Shown: positions 10,827-22,897, numbered from the stretch's first letter. The stretch: DNA of 64,000 nucleotides from Pseudoscleropodium purum (GCA_963969395.1 OZ017804.1:124001-188000); one strand, 5' to 3'. Notes: generated by a model not told the origin, from the sequence alone. A program made the numbers and translations.

Positions 10827-11127
10827 CATTAGAAGATTTTTGGGGCCTCCTAATGCTTGCGAGCTATCGCAGCCTATAAACGTAGGGAATAGGTTCGGCG
10901 CAGCGGTTTGATGTGGCCAATACCGTGCCATGTCATTGACCAAATTTTTTTTTTTAAATTAAATTTTTTTTTTGCATTTGAAGACTAAAAGATTTTTTAA
11001 TTTTTTTTTAATTTTTAATTTTTTTTAAAGAAAATTCTGATAGTGAGCCGTTCCCCTTGTGGCGGGGAACAGTTGCAGGGGAACATGCCCGAAACAAGCT
11101 TTTGGACCCCCCAAAACTCTTCTAATG
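10827..11127. mobile_element. TIR element (MITE family B), copy 1
   Basis: The left end CATTAGAAGATTTTTGGGG and the right end CCCCAAAACTCTTCTAATG are an imperfect inverted repeat extending about 30 bp. AGAAG flanks both ends (10822-10826 and 11128-11132), a possible 5-bp target duplication. A second copy at 51037-51308 shares ends and interior landmarks: a GTAGGGAA word, a T-rich middle, and GGGGAACA near the right end. There is no coding capacity. The superfamily is unresolved. Confidence 0.6.
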
Positions 11128-11132
11128 AGAAG

Positions 11133-12039
11133 AGTAGCAATGTTGGGTGAAAGACAAAGAGGGAGGCGAACTGGTGTGTGACTTCCATCGTGAGTGGCAC
11201 CTTGAGTTTACTTGTCATTGTAGTTTTCTTCACATTAAGGTTGCCAAACTAAAGCTGGGCTTGGAGGTCTACTGTGCTTGATTGGCTTAGAGGTGCGCTT
11301 GGAGAGTATTTACAATTTTTTCCTTTAGGTACGTCATTCCCCTTCACCTTTTGTAATATTTGTGCTTCATCTTCATTCCCCTTTATGGAGTTTGGTATTG
11401 TAGTGACAAGTCTTGCTCTTCAGTTTTAGAATACTAGTTTGTTATAATAAAGCAATTAGTATCATTTACAAGACACATTAGTTGTGCTTTGTCTTTAGCC
11501 ACAGTCCACAAATGATGGTGTAGGCATGTTGCACACAATAATTTCATAAGAGTGCAATATTGTTTACAAGACATAGAAGTGAGAGTCTGGATATAGTGAC
11601 TTCAGATCGAGAGAGCCTAGATGCATGACTTGTTGAAGGTATAGTATATGAACTTGTAGTAGCCACCAATTGAATCATGGGAGGACCCAAATGCAATTTC
11701 AAATCTCCTCCATGATAGATTGACTATGCAAATTACTTAGGATTTTGTTTGGAGATAGTCACTGACTATATTGTTTCGTTGTACTAGGATTTTTTACTTT
11801 GTAGGAACAAATTGGGAATCCTAGTGTAAATTGCGAGAGAGTGGAATGGAGACCTTTGTGCACAACAAAGAAATCCCCCACAAGTGGGACAACCCGTAAG
11901 TTTCAATCTTTGTGCATTTGTAGTGCTAGTTCCCTGAAATGTCACAAAATTATAGCTTTTACATGACAATGAGAGACAAAAGCAAGATCTTGTAGGCAAT
12001 GGAGAGAGAAGTATGTATAATACTAGAGTATATGCAAGT
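11133..12039. other. Spacer, no gene recognised
   Basis: Short frames on the minus strand (for example 11784-11999) show no domain. I see nothing else that can be supported. Confidence 0.3.
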
Positions 12040-12860
12040 GCCCGTAGTTTTAGGGTAGCCCATGGGAAATCTGCGAATGCCTAAGTGTTGAGCATCCAGA
12101 GATTTCATGAAGAAAAGGCACCCTAATTTGTAATTTGTATAAGAACCATTAGAAAATCTCTCGATAGTAACTTGAAATTATTGAAATCGTAAACTAAAAC
12201 CTGACTTGGTTTAAGGTTAGATGATACTATTAGGAGATTTCTTGATAGAATGTAAAAAATTATAGTACAACAATGTGGAGTTTAGCATCTGGAGATTTCT
12301 CGATTCAAAATAACTAATCCTAATGAAGAACTAGAAAGCAAATCATCGAAAGGTCTTCCAATACAATGCTAGAGGCCTTAGTAAAGCAATCTTGAGTTAA
12401 TCATTTGGAGATCTCCTGATACATTATAACCAATCCTAGTATGCCACTATGAAGTTAATCATTAAGAGATCTCTTGATGCACTTCAAGCAATCATAGTAA
12501 AGCCTTCTCCGGATTATCCTCAGGTGATCTCCCAATATAGTATAACCAGTTTCATAAATCACCTTTCAGTTAAATAATCATCGGGATATCTCCCATTGCA
12601 CTAGAACTGTTTATACTAAAGCAAACTCAAGATTATGTACTCTCAAGTTAGTCATTGGGAGATCTCTCGATAGAAACTGAACTAAAGTACAACAATTTGT
12701 TATAGAACAAGATGAAATACCTCATATTTACCACCTTATTGGGATCATTGTAGTAATGAGTGTCAATGGAAGATCTCGGGATGATGGCAATTTAGTATAG
12801 AGTTCTAGTAAAATCATTTCATGGGGATGTCTCTAAATAGATCTGTGTCACATTTTGTAG
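12040..12860 (+). repeat. Degenerate tandem array with GAGATCTC core
   Basis: About a dozen diverged units of roughly 60-90 bp share a core like GGAGATCTCTCGAT followed by an A/T-rich stretch ending near CTAATCCTAGTA. Clear cores lie near 12155, 12235, 12290, 12405, 12465, 12525, 12583, 12655 and 12770. The same core recurs in the gene's first intron (14315-14410) and at 16940, 18108, 18775, 18820, 19585 and 19752. The core GGGAGATCTCCC is self-complementary, as expected for a dimeric protein-binding site. Confidence 0.55.
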
Positions 12861-13101
12861 TGATAGCATCATGAAGAACTAGCCCACTGAATATTCACCA
12901 AGAAGGCTCTCATCGTATGTCAACAGGATGGTGCACACATTCCAATACAATGGAAATTTTTTTCCAACAACGATATTCCAATGTGATAAGAAAGTGATAG
13001 TGTGGAGTATGGAGTGGGTAGATGTTGCGGATGGAAAAGTTGTTATATGCCCTAAATTGTAGTACTTAGGAAAGAGTCACGCTACAACGAGACTAGATGT
13101 A

Positions 13102-15850
13102 TTGGAGGTACAAGGGTTAGATGACACAACTATGCTTCTAGTGATTGAGGAAATAATTTCCAAAGTTGATGAATCAATTAGATATGGATTCATCCTCAAT
13201 TATGGAAAAATGAGCTTGGAAATGTGCAAGACCATCACGCACAAGGGACTATTGAACAGTCGGGACGACTCCCACTTTTGGAGTCCTGTTGAAATAAGCA
13301 ATGAATGGGACATCATTGATGAGTAGAGGCACCAGTCTACTCCATCTATAGCTACAATCACAAGTCAAACACCGAAGCCTTCTCCTACCAAGAAAAAGGG
13401 TGCAAAAAGAAATTCCATCGCTGGAACACCAGAAGATGAGGAGCAAGTTGAGGTAGACAAGAAAGGCAAAAAGGCCAAGGGTGCCCCGCCACTGACTATT
13501 CATGGAGTTGTCAACATGATGGATATAGAAGTTGGTAGGCTCAACTCAACAAAGATCAAGGCCATGAACAAATTGTACAAGGACACCTTCATGCCATTGT
13601 ACAAGTGGGGGAAGAAGCCACTTACTAATGCAAACGGGAAAGTGATGCGTGTGCACTACAAGTACCTACACAAAGCTCCTCCTAGGAGACTTGTCTACAA
13701 AAGAATTGAGAAGAGTTGGCTAAAGAAAATTTGCAACCAAATTCTTGTAGATGTTGACTACGTGTCGAAGAATACATACATTATTGTTCTACCCCTAAAG
13801 CAAGGTCCATACAGTTTGGACGGGAAGGTTGCGTTTTGGGACTCGCTCCCAAAGAAGACAAGCCTAACTGAGAAGTCACACTACTACATCATTGGAGGGC
13901 AGCACACTATGGAAGCCTACAAGGAACTCATTGAAAAAGGCAAAATCCTAGAGAGTAACAAGGTGTTTATGTCCATGTTCAATATAATCCCAATATGGAA
14001 GAAGTCTGACTTGAATAAAAATGACATTGTGCACCTGTCAAAGTCGCTCAACTAGAACATCACCTGTGAGCAAAAGGACCAGAGTATCAAGTAGTAGCTC
14101 CGGTACGCACATATAAGGTGGATAGACATGGGAAAATTGCAACCTTCCTATAGTGGAAGACCGTGCTCAATTGAATACAATGTAAGTTCAACTCCATTTG
14201 CTTCGTCAATTTGCAAACAACTTGAATTCACAATTGCTATTAGATTCATATTGACAAATGAAGTATACAATGACCAACGGGACATCACCGGATGACCCGG
14301 TACCTATGCTCATCAATGGGAGATTTCCGGATGATCACATGCCAATGGTAATCAACGAGAGATCTCTACATGATCGCATGCCTGCAATGATCAATGAGTG
14401 ATCTCCGGATGATCTCGTGTCGTAGGCAAGTAACTAATGTCTTGTAATCACACTACACGCATTTTATCCAGTGATATCTACAATCTTTGCTGGTAGGAAG
14501 AACAATACCAAGGACAATTCCAAAGTTAGAGTCTCGCTCCTCTTCATGGAGAATGATGATGACGTGAACCAGTGGTTCAAGATAGAGGAGAGATTCCTCA
14601 ACTATGAACTTCTAAATGGTACATGTCTTGATTCAAATGCAAAGCAGAAGCCGTTCGTGGTATAGGACTTAAAGCCATTATATGGACTCCTAGCTGAAGA
14701 TGTCAACTACTTGGCGGGCCTGGTTGAAGAGGGAACTGTTTGTGTAAAGAACATGAAGATCATGAGGGACATCATGGGGAAGCAACTAATCTCACTCCAA
14801 GAAGCTGGAGCTAGGGAGAAGAAGATTTGGACCATGAAGAATGAGTTGATGTTTCACTACCTGGGACATCCACTTCTAAGCAAAAAGCCAGAGTACTACT
14901 TATATATAGCTGAAGAGTTTGACAAGTTTGTAGTAGAGAAAAAAATCACCTGTGTGGAATTAGAGTAGTGGGTGGATAAGAGCTTAACAATAAAGCTTGG
15001 AAAGGAGTGGTTAGAAGGGCAAACGAAGGCCTTGACCAAAACGTATGAACTGGATAACCTTTTAGAGTTGGTGATATCTATGTAGGAGTGCTTCATAAAT
15101 GCCCATGGTGAGGAGATTGTAGAGACAATCAATTGTCTAGAGTTTGAGGTAGAATTCTACTGCAAAATTTTGGATAATCGGACTTGGGACATTAGGAGGA
15201 TTCTTGCGGATTTCTCGGTCAAGTCATGGTGTGGTGAGGGGAAGATGTACATGTATTTCTAGTTCTTTTTTAAGGTCACCAATGCTAGAGTGCGAGCAAT
15301 GAGACTAGACAGTTATAAGTTGAATAGAGTGTTTGATGCCCTTGAATACTGGAATCAAAGTGAAGGAGTGGTTGAAGCCCAATCACCTACAATACTTATC
15401 ATTGATGCATAGGGATTCCACAATGTTCTCTATCATTTGCAAAAATAGCAGGAGGAGGCTAAAGTCAGCGTTTGGGATTGGCATGTCATAAATTACATTC
15501 TAGACAAGACGGATAGTTTTCCTGCACCGGCTCCAATTTGGTCAAATTACAATGTCTTCCTTGTTGGTTTTTTTGCGGACAACACAAACCGGGATGGCTA
15601 GACCTGCTTCCACAATTTCTTTCCAAGGCCTAAACCTTTTCAAGCCGTGTACTGGTTTCAAGACATGGAGGAAATGAAAACTTGCTATAGGTATTGACCA
15701 ATGCCTTGGTTTTCTATTGCCGTGGCGGTTGAAATTTTTGGTAATTACATGACTAAAAACATGGTGATAGTGAATGTGAAAGGTAGACTGGAGTTTAATT
15801 ATCTTGGACTAATATGCCATAGAACTTCTCCCTAAACCATCATAAATGTA
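13102..15850 (+). pseudogene. Large decayed gene, N-terminal exons with ParB-like motif
   Basis: Exon 1 (13102 or earlier to 14181, donor GTAAGT) and exon 2 (14472 to about 15850, acceptor CCAG) each stay in one reading frame, without an indel that I can see, but with many stops. Exon 1 encodes Lys-rich nuclear-targeting-like stretches (KKKGAKR, KKGKKAKG), then a globular region ending in HYYIIGGQHTMEAYKELI. This resembles the G-x-H-R-x-x-A core of ParB/sulfiredoxin-fold proteins, with Thr replacing the usual Arg. Exon 2 encodes a long region rich in aromatic residues that I do not recognise (for example YLGHPLLSKKPEYYLYIAEE). In-frame stops: TAG at 13324, 14053, 14092, 14095, 14663, 14966, 15083, 15260, 15410, 15446 and 15599; TGA at 15695. 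It continues into the blocks at 15949-18100. The ParB comparison is tentative. It may be a repeat-family (transposon) gene. Confidence 0.5.
14182..14471 (+). other. Intron 1 carrying three GAGATCTC/CCGGATGATC repeats
   Basis: The donor is GTAAGT at 14182 and the acceptor CCAG ends at 14471. Three units of about 41 bp (14315, 14357, 14397) carry GAGATTTCCGGATGATC-type cores, so the repeat that surrounds the gene also lies inside it. Confidence 0.5.
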
Positions 15851-15948
15851 TTGGCATTTCAAGATTTGGAGATTTCCCATAATAACCTTGGTCACTCTAT
15901 TATTTCTATCCTTTGCACTAACTCTTCTTTTCTGATATCTTTTAGCAG

Positions 15949-16784
15949 AGCAACTATAAGGTTTTGAAGATTGTGGATAGCAAGGAGGATCAAGCAAACG
16001 TAGTGATGGTTGGGAGGCAAATTTGGGACGACTTCCACTGCAAAAATGATTTCAATGATGTAGGGGGGGAGGAAGAGGACCTTAACGAGGAAGGCTTAAA
16101 CAATGATGCGTAGGATGACGATCATGATAGCTATGACGACCGCAAAGAAGATGACAATGACGACGAGGAATAGAACCGTGACGAGGGTTATGATGATCCT
16201 CCACAAGACCATGAAGATGACATTTCAATTGAACATATTAGTGGCTAAGTGTCGATAGAGAAGGACTATCATGCGAGGTACTCCTCAGAGAGCAATGACA
16301 CCATCATTGCCCTTCTTGTCAAGAAGGTTTGTCACTTCTACTCTCTATCCGAAGATCCCCGGATGTCAATTACTCCTCGGCTATTCATGTGTAGGTAATA
16401 CCTTACTTGAACTAAATGTCTGCCTTTCATGTTGCAGGAAAGATCTACAAAGCAAGTCTTGCCTCTTCGTCAACTGAAGGATCCATCACCAACGTAGCGC
16501 AGTCCTTCACAATCTAATCCAGCCATGGAAAAGAGATTATGCCTATTGTGGAAGTTGAACCGTCTACAAAGAGTACTCTGCAACAGTTTGGATGTAGGGA
16601 AATTAGGTTGAAGCAAGCACTTGATCAGACCTTTCAAGGCGCCAATGCTTCTGAGAAGCAAGGACTATCTCCTATAGAGGATATGGCCTGCAATGATTCA
16701 TCTTTAGATGTGATAGTATTGAAGGAGACTGGAGGTACATTGAAGTCAAGCAAGGCACATCAATTTTGGTCTCATGTGCTATAG
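15949..16784 (+). pseudogene. Same decayed gene, acidic middle exons
   Basis: After the acceptor AGCAG at 15944-15948, exon 3 (15949-16390, donor GTAGGT) encodes a Trp-Asp-Asp segment followed by a run of about 50 residues dominated by Asp and Glu. It has stops TAG 16111, TAG 16171 and TAA 16246. Exon 4 starts after TTGCAG at 16438 and stays in one frame to 16784, with TAA at 16515 and TAG at 16782. Acidic linkers are common in nuclear proteins. From about 16785 to 17300 the frame is unclear; I see fragments only. Confidence 0.45.
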
Positions 16785-17306
16785 GAGATGCACTTGGTTG
16801 AATTCCTTTTCACAACAATGAGACAGTTGTCGGCGTGTAATAGACTCTTGGGCCTATTATAGACCTTTTGAGAGATACAACGGACCCCTTGGCATTGAAT
16901 AGTCCCTTTCATGAAGAAACAAGAGGGGCTACAATGGAAGATCTCCCGTTGCTTGGAAATCCAAATGTCGTTCTTCCTGAGGACATGACGGAGAATGTAC
17001 TGGAGGATACCTTAACTAACCTGAATTAAATGAGCCCCAAGTTTAGGGTTCCAAAAATGAATTTGTTGAAAGCTGAACCTCACTCTACATATATTGACAT
17101 AGAGAGGTTTGACATTTTTTGGGAATGTCTGAAATTAAGTTATGATAGTTTGGGATGTTTAACTAAAATTGTGTCGCATATTCAAGTGTAATGGGAGGCA
17201 AACTGATTTCTTTACAAAAGCCTTTTTTACAAGTCCATTGACCATGATATACAGGCATTGCAGTTAGCACATGGGGCGGGTTCTTCTGCTAAGGGTGTAG
17301 AGGTCA

Positions 17307-18100
17307 TTGAGGAAGACGTCAACAAAGGTGCTTGAGGTGACACACTACAATTCTTGTGGACTTCCTTCCATTCTGACCTTTTCCATGACACTTTTGTGTA
17401 ATGATTTGTTGTTGACGGTTATTGTAGACTATATTGGTCAAGATGTACCACCCCTAAGGACTTTAAATGAGGTCCCTATCCAAAAGTATACAGTGGTCCT
17501 TGATTTAAATGGTGTTTTGCTTCATAGAAGTTTTCTACACAATAGACCTAATGTCCAGCGCCAACTAGGTGTCACTGATTTTCTAAATTAGCTTAGGAAG
17601 AAGGTGGATGTTTCTTTTTGGAGTAGTGTTTCGCCAAAGAATCTTGATCGGTTGTTGGACATTGTCCTCAAAGGTGCTTTGTTTTCTGCTCGAGACGTTG
17701 TAACTCTTTTTCAAGCCGCATGCAGACAATCCTTGTACAGGGCACCCATTGCACCGAATAAGTTGTTCTTCCTAAAAAAACTTGCAACGTTTGCAAACTT
17801 TACTCGATTGTCTTCATTAGAAAACATTCTTCTCATTGACAACACTCCTATTAAGAACCTCATGAATGATGAACACAACGTTGTTTTCCCTCGATCCTTC
17901 AGTGGTGAATCAAATGACTCGTACCTCCTTGTGCATTTTTTGCCTTGGCTTGATGGTTTGTGTAAGTCAAATGAAGCCGTGCCATAGTATGTGAAGAATC
18001 ATTTGTTGTTTGGCGGTCAGTGTCCAATAAACCCTATGTCAAAGGAGGGGTATTTGGTCTTGAAGGGAACCATGCTGGAGTAGATGATGTCTGCACATTT
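17307..18100 (+). pseudogene. Same decayed gene, C-terminal FCP1/NIF-type HAD domain
   Basis: The frame encodes the HAD landmarks of FCP1/NIF-type (CTD-phosphatase-like) domains in order: motif I YTVVLDLNGVLLHR (about 17486-17528), motif II VSFWSSVSPKNLDRLLDIV (about 17610-17665) and motif IV ENILLIDNTPIKNL (about 17820-17860), then a short tail with HFLPWLDGL. Active family members use DxDx(T/V) and a DD pair. Here the second Asp of motif I is Asn and motif IV ends Asp-Asn, so phosphatase activity would be doubtful even if the frame were open. Stops are TAG 17589, TAG 17985 and TAG 18081, with no frameshift between them. I infer that it belongs to the same gene as 13102-16784 from order, strand and the shared TAG-biased decay; this is not proven. 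Confidence 0.65.
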
Positions 18101-21100
18101 GTTTATCGGGAGATATCCCGATGGGGGACTTGGCATGAGACTTGGCCTATAACGGCAATCAGGTAGTTCCTTCTAATGTGTCCATATTGTAAATGTGATT
18201 GTACATTTGTTTGTAAATGAGACTTTAATTGTAATTGTAAATATAGGAATATAATCTTTACCTTACAATATTGTAAAGTATAAATTCTATAGTAGCTCAA
18301 ACATTGTTTTTTTCCGAGCATTCATATTCCCATAAATTCTGATGGGTTATGGTTATTGCCCTCATTGATTTGTACTGTGGATTGCATATTCATAGATTTT
18401 GTGAAGTGTATGTGATCTTTGGTCCTTAATTTTTTGTTCTACTTTGTGGGATTCTACGATCAGATTTAATGGCGGTTGATTTTGGGGGTATATTAATCCT
18501 CCAAGTCTCTTAGACCATGTACATTAGCATAATTATAGTAGTATTATGAATTATTAATGATCACTTTAAAGCTTTTGGGATAATAGCCACAGCATACGAG
18601 TTCTACAATCGCAGCTTCTTTGCTTAACTTTGATTTTGGCAAATTGTAAGTCATCATAGCAAATTCTTTTGTTTGGTCTATTGTCCTTAAGTAGTGGAAT
18701 TAGGAAATGATTAGCAACGGTATTGTGATAGACAGGCTTTTCATGGAGAACCCACCTCTTAGTGTTTATTTATTGGAAGATTTCTCGTTGTTTGGAATTT
18801 TTCCTTTTATAGGGAGATCTTCTATTGTTTGGTAGTATTCTTGTCTTCTAGAAATTGACTTCTACCTTGAGATTCTTGTTTGCAAAAGGCATTGCTCATT
18901 GTTTTGACAAGTGCTCTTTGAGTTTAGGGCGGTGTTTTAGATCTTCCCCAAAGTATCAATGTACCTCATGGTTTCCATGGTTTCATTAAGTATTTAGTTG
19001 AACACACTATGTGTGGTTTGTGGTCGTCCATGCATATTTGGACTTTGTCTATGCTTCTTCAGTGTCTTCTTCGACCAGACACTTTGAAAGGCTTACTTTA
19101 TATTGCTGGTGCTGACCACCCTACCACGAACGACCCCTATCCAAATTGTCGTGAATTGCTAAAGCTTATATTAAGGAGCCCTATAGTGCGCAACAATTTG
19201 TGAAATCAAACTATTGTACTCCTTGAGGTAGATCCTCTTAATTGGCGAGTTACTTGTGTAGTAGAACCGTGCATACGGGTGAGAGAAGATGTAGATCCTC
19301 TTGAGTTTCAACGTCCCTACTATATACTAAAGGAGCTAACTAAGTAACTATTGGTAGAAAACTTATCAGTGTAGTAGAGTAGTTTGAATAATACAAATGC
19401 ATTTGATTTTATAAGCACATATTAGTTTTTTTGTTTAATACAACTATGAATAAAATGTGGTGAGCGCACCTTCACTATAAGTTACCTTCAAGTCTCATTC
19501 TAAGCCTTGTGAATGCATTATTTTACCTTGTCATTTGTATGTATTCTTTGAAGTAATGTAATGTAGTAAATATTATATCTAGAAATCTCCCGATTGTGTG
19601 TTTTATTTCTTGTAGTCTCATGAGAAAAATATAGTGAACATCTTCAAAATCCATTACTTCAAAGTTTAAATTAATCATATCAAATGACTAATTACAATGG
19701 TCTTTACAGTTTTATGTTCTATTGTTATATGAGCTTGTGGGTTTTCTACCAGGAGATCTTCCGATCTTTAATTTTGTATGGAAACACAATATTTATGCTT
19801 ATGGTTTTTTGAGCTGTCAAAGTTTGGTATTGAGTGCTTTAAGGCAACACTTCAAATTACACTATATTCAAAATGTCCTTCATTGAGAAATCTCTTGGTC
19901 ATTCATCTTAGTTATTACATACAAGCACACATAGTTTTTCTTGTCCCTTTTTCATACCTAAACATGTTCTATTACCCCCCTGCATCTACTTTTTAAGGAG
20001 TTCAGGACTCCAAAATCCAAATATCAGGGGAGCTTTCAATCAATTGTACCATGGCATAGTCCAAGATTCCCTCTAAAGTCCAAAATTAGTTAAATATGGC
20101 ATTAAGGTAAAATTAGAAAGTATTTAAAGGATAGAACCTTTTGGAAATACCATTCAATCATTAGTTTGGACCTAAAAGGCTTTAGTTTTCCAAGGGAACG
20201 TTGAAAGATAGTTCACTTAGTTGACTCAATTCTCCAAAGCCTACATTGATAAGAAAATCACATCTACATTTCACTCAAAGAACCTCAATCTATTTCATTA
20301 GTTAGGATTTGGCGATTTGCTCAATATTACAACTTTTTATTAAAAATAATAGTAAAATTTAGTAAAAAAGCTCCATTGCTTGAAAGGTAGCTTGTTTACT
20401 ACAAACCACTCACCCATAGGGTCAAATCACTAATGTTAGAATTTGGTTGTACATGTTAGAATTTGAAGGTGGAGTTCTAAACACTCATAGCCTTGCTCCA
20501 TTTGGAATCCATCTAGTTGGATTTTGGCCAATTTTGGCCATGTTGCCAAATCCTTGTATGTCTCAGACATTTCAAGCCCATTGTGGTTATTTTGCAAGCT
20601 TTCTTGAAGGACATTGGGGTCCCTTCAAGCTTTGCCTTGATCTTGTGAACTGTTGAATCTTTGTGTTGTAGTTTTGTATAAAGTTTTTGAGTCGTTATTC
20701 TAATCCTAGAGAATTCCCCCTCCGTCCTTTGGTGATGCCACTTAGAGGGCCTCTAGTGCTTTTAGATGTGTTTAAGACTCTTGATGTTGAGTTGGAATTA
20801 ATTTGCATTGATGTTATCTAATTTTGTGGTTGTTCATCTAATGGCGAAGCTTTGGCTTTGAAATTTAGATTGTCATTAGAATTCCCACCCTCATAGTAGA
20901 GTTTTGGCTTTGAAATCTAGATTATGTTTAGAAGTTATAAAGTTCTTATCCTCACAACAAAGTCTTAGCTTTAAGTTGTTGAAACCTTTGTTAAAAAGAT
21001 AGTACCTTGTGTATTAATTGAGAAGAAACCCCAAGGCCTTATTATTGTGTATTGAATTGTGTTATAATTTGATCAAAAATCTCAGAGAAAGGTGACCCCA

Positions 21101-21189
21101 AAGGGCCCAAGTTATCCAAGGGAAGGAAGAGTGTTGGACCCCCTTATACATCAAAGGCTTCCAGCCCTACCTAGGGCTTGTACGCTCTC
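18101..21189. other. Spacer with scattered GAGATCTC motifs, no gene recognised
   Basis: Cores of the 12-kb repeat recur near 18108, 18775, 18820, 19585, 19752 and 19883, suggesting that the repeat field or element extends to about 20 kb. A frame at 19009-19203 has an HPTTNDPYPNCRELLKLI stretch that looks once coding but matches no family I know. 20000-21190 contains nothing I can support. Confidence 0.35.
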
Positions 21190-21870
21190 ACCTAGGGTCT
21201 GCCCCATATGATTGCCATGTCGGCTTGAACCAGCTAGAGAAGGGAGGCTTCCTACCTTGACCCAAGCCTTGTATGTTCTACCTGTGAGCTGCTTACTGAA
21301 GGTCCACCCCATATGGATTGCCTCTCGAGTACTGGACCAACCAGAAAAAAGAAGGCTGCCTTCCTTGACTAGATTTTATACGCTCTTGCCATGTCTGCAT
21401 CAAACCAAGCAAGGTTTGCCTAATACGGGCTTGCCAAGTTGGCCTGAACTAGCTAAAGAAGAGAGGCTTCCTACCCCCAACCCGAGCCTTATACGCTCTT
21501 CCGCGAGCTATCCACCAAGGGCCTGCCCCATAAGGGCTGCCTTATCGGTACTAAACTAGTAAGAAAAGGGGAGGCTTCCAACCCATCGAGGGTTTGTCCA
21601 TACAGGCTGCCACGTTTGTACTAAACCAAGCAAGGGCCCATCCCATATAGGCTACCTCGTTGATATTGAATCGGTTGAAAGAGGGGAGGCTTCTTGCCCG
21701 CAACCCAAGCTCTTATATGTTCCCACCTATAGCTACCCACCAAGGGTCTGCCCACACAAGCTACTACGTTTACACTAAACTAAGCGAGGTCCACCCAATA
21801 CAGGCTTGCCACATCAGTACTGAACTAGCCGGAAGAAGGAAGGTTGTCTATCTTCAACCCGAGCTCCTAT
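21190..21870 (+). repeat. Minisatellite, about 110-bp period, six units
   Basis: Diverged units each contain GAGGCTTCCTACC, then CAACCCGAGC, a TATACG/TATGTTC word, CCACCAAGGGYCTGCCC and a GTACTRAACTA word. Anchors fall near 21246, 21351, 21462, 21570, 21684 and 21840. It is more GC-rich than its surroundings. ORFs through it are repeat translations. Confidence 0.65.
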
Positions 21871-22094
21871 ACGTTGAATCAAGCTTTTGTACTCTGAATT
21901 AGGCCTCTAGATGTGAGTCGAGCTTCTAGACGTTGTTCTGTTGTAGATTTGTATATTAGGTAAAAACATATTATAATATGTTATATTGAGTAGCTTCAAG
22001 GTGATGCCGCTCTGACATCAATTTAAGAGGATAGTTTGCTTTAGAACTTCATTATAGTCGAGTAGTGGATTTTGTTTTCTACTTTAGAGTTAGA

Positions 22095-22553
22095 ATGTCG
22101 AACTGGAGGGTTTTTTCTGAGTCTCAAGATGAAGAGCTTCAACCAGAGGCTGAATTCGAGCTTTCATTGTCACAGCTACCAGATCAACCCCTTTTGGAAC
22201 GGGATCTTGCATTGCCACTTAGGCATCCTTGAGATGAAGCTGGGCCTTCGAGACCGCCAAAGCAACCTCGCGTGGAGCGGCGATGGCACGGTAATTTTGA
22301 TACCAATGCTCGTGTTTTAGTAATCTTGCTCCAAGTTGGGTGTGTTGAGCCAGGTACTCGGGAAGTGACTTTTGAAGCGAGTTATAAGGGCAAAAACATC
22401 GATCATTATAATTGTATGGTTCTGCCGGTGAAGGGTAGTCGTGGCCACCAACGTTGGTTGGAAGGTCCAGTCAACCCATTGATGAAGTCCGAGCGTACAA
22501 ATTACATTGCTGCCACCATCAAACGCATTCTCAATTTTCTGCAAATGAAGTGA
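22095..22553 (+). pseudogene. 152-codon unrecognised ORF with one internal TGA
   Basis: From an ATG at 22095 one frame runs to the TGA at 22551, broken only by a TGA at 22230 (a CGA-to-TGA change would explain it). The product starts MSNWRVFSE, has an acidic, Leu-rich N-terminus, a Pro/Arg stretch, then a more compact C-terminal half with conserved-looking Cys, Trp and Gly (GCVEPGTREV, HQRWLEGP). I recognise no domain. It lies between two minisatellites, so a repeat-associated small protein is possible. Confidence 0.4.
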
Positions 22554-22897
22554 AGCTATGATTAGAACTCTAGTTTTTTATCTCTAATGAGCATTTATTA
22601 AATGTTATTTACTAATTTTATACTTTGAGTATTTTATTAAAATCACAGTGTGTGATTATAAACATATAATGAAAAATTAGTGATAAAAAGTTAGTTATGG
22701 TTTTAGAGTAAAGGGAGAGTGTGAATGGGGATTTAGTTTGGCATCTTAGGTGAGGTCTTGGTAGGGGCATGGGCTGATGTGCCTCACCCCTCACTTGAGA
22801 TAGGGAGGAAAAAAGGGAAAAGATGCTTAGTTAGTATGTGGAAGAGGAGAGAAGGGTGTGTGTAGGAGGATAGAGAAACTTGAGTGTGAAAGAAAAT

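Noticed and set aside
12040..12860. Regularly spaced repeats resembling a CRISPR array
   Set aside because: Units are diverged, spacing is uneven, and the context is plant nuclear DNA; no cas genes.
13102..18083. TAG read as glutamine (alternative genetic code)
   Set aside because: TAA and TGA also interrupt the frame, and the neighbouring kinase and methyltransferase relics decay with mixed stops, so mutation is the simpler reading.
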